Assembly: GCA_946478675.1 (NCBI GenBank)
Contig: CAMLEF010000284.1
Coordinates: forward strand, 1 to 6,134
Direction: 5' to 3'
DNA length: 6,134 nt
Source: an uncultured Flavobacteriales bacterium
GTDB lineage: Bacteria; Bacteroidota; Bacteroidia; Palsa-965
Of the stretch, positions 5,774 through 6,134 are shown piece after piece; within the stretch, counting starts at the first letter, position 1; every line of letters starts with the position of its first letter. Below the pieces are notes generated by a model. That model was given only the letters and a program-made list of their open reading frames with translations, made no database searches and was not told the DNA's origin. The translations under genes were made by a program, and so were the position numbers.

Positions 5774-5789
5774 AAAATTTTTCAGGCGC

Positions 5790-6134
5790 CTAAAAAACAA
5801 ACGCCACACTAAACCGCCAAACTTCCTCTTTCCCCTTGCAAATCGGCGGCAGCCACGCCGGCATATCCGCTATGATCTTTTCCATCTTCGCTTTGATATC
5901 CGCAGGCAATTCCGCATTGTCGGTGGAAATGCCTACCGGGCGCATCGTCGTTTTGTCGACCGTGAAAGAAACTTTGTACGTGTGCCCCTGGTACAGCTTT
6001 TTCTCTGCGTCGGTGAAATCCGTTTTGATGCGGTTCTGGATAAATTCCTGGCGCAGCATGTAGCCACCGAAATAACGCGGACCGCAGATCAGTCCCGGCG
6101 CGCGCAGCGAATCCACGTACAGCTCCGTGTGCTG
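5790..6134 (-). CDS. TonB C-terminal-domain-like protein, last 114 residues (runs off the right edge)
   Basis: The reading frame is open to the window edge and ends in TAG at 5790-5792. A GTG at 6114-6116 could be read as a start, but the frame continues past it (QHTELY before it), so the protein is more likely cut by the edge. The visible part follows the pattern of Bacteroidota TonB C-terminal domains: FGG (22-24 of the visible part), a helix with FIQNRI, the strand YKVSFTVDK, a variable loop, a helix leading to MPAWLPP, a GK turn and a final strand ending FSVAFVF. Such domains sit in the periplasm and usually contact TonB-dependent receptors, though many short relatives have unknown roles. 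No proline-rich linker or membrane anchor is visible; these would lie outside the window. Whether this is a true energy transducer cannot be decided here. A hairpin downstream separates it from recQ. Confidence 0.75.
   Translation of the reverse strand, partial: QHTELYVDSLRAPGLICGPRYFGGYMLRQEFIQNRIKTDFTDAEKKLYQGHTYKVSFTVDKTTMRPVGISTDNAELPADIKAKMEKIIADMPAWLPPICKGKEEVWRFSVAFVF

Noticed and set aside
5588..5809. Small minus-strand open frame across the hairpin upstream of recQ
   Set aside because: It reads the CACGGAG inverted repeat (a SPWF-type peptide) and then runs out of frame into recQ. The RecQ frame explains the sequence from 5675 onward.

Overview
The window most likely comes from the chromosome of a member of the Bacteroidota (Bacteroidetes). 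Three start codons are preceded by the octamer TAnnTTTG, the -7 promoter element typical of that phylum. Shine-Dalgarno sequences are weak or absent. The right-edge gene resembles the TonB C-terminal domain proteins abundant there, and the gaps hold AT-rich word repeats of a kind I associate with these genomes. No species can be named from the sequence alone.

All six genes lie on the minus strand, so transcription runs from high to low coordinates. In that order they are: the C-terminal part of a TonB-C-like protein (cut by the right edge, stop at 5790); an inverted-repeat hairpin (5712-5773); a RecQ-family helicase (5675-3765); an AAG/MPG-type 3-methyladenine DNA glycosylase (3740-3135); an AlkC-type HEAT-repeat alkylpurine DNA glycosylase with a C-terminal Ig-like domain (3134-2025); a composite inverted repeat (2020-1833); an RlmI-type 23S rRNA cytosine-5 methyltransferase (1817-630); an array of three ~130 bp tandem repeats (597-216); and the first 52 residues of a putative lipoprotein (156-1, cut by the left edge).

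recQ, mpg and alkC form a compact unit, with 24 nt between recQ and mpg and no gap between mpg and alkC (TAA directly followed by ATG). Both glycosylases belong to families that remove N3-alkylated bases, and RecQ can process the damaged or stalled forks such lesions create. The three are best read as a DNA alkylation-repair operon. RlmI is separated from it by the repeat element and appears to have its own promoter.

The three sizeable non-coding gaps share one layout: upstream gene stop, then a repeat element, then a TAnnTTTG box, then a start codon. Each gap uses a different short word: 8-mers of CACGGAG type, 8-mers of GCTAAT type nested around 7-mers of ATTGAA type, and ATTCGTA-type words in 130 bp units. 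This shared architecture is the most unusual thing in the window. The genes themselves are recognisable members of known families. No tRNA, rRNA, CRISPR array, insertion sequence or phage gene was seen.
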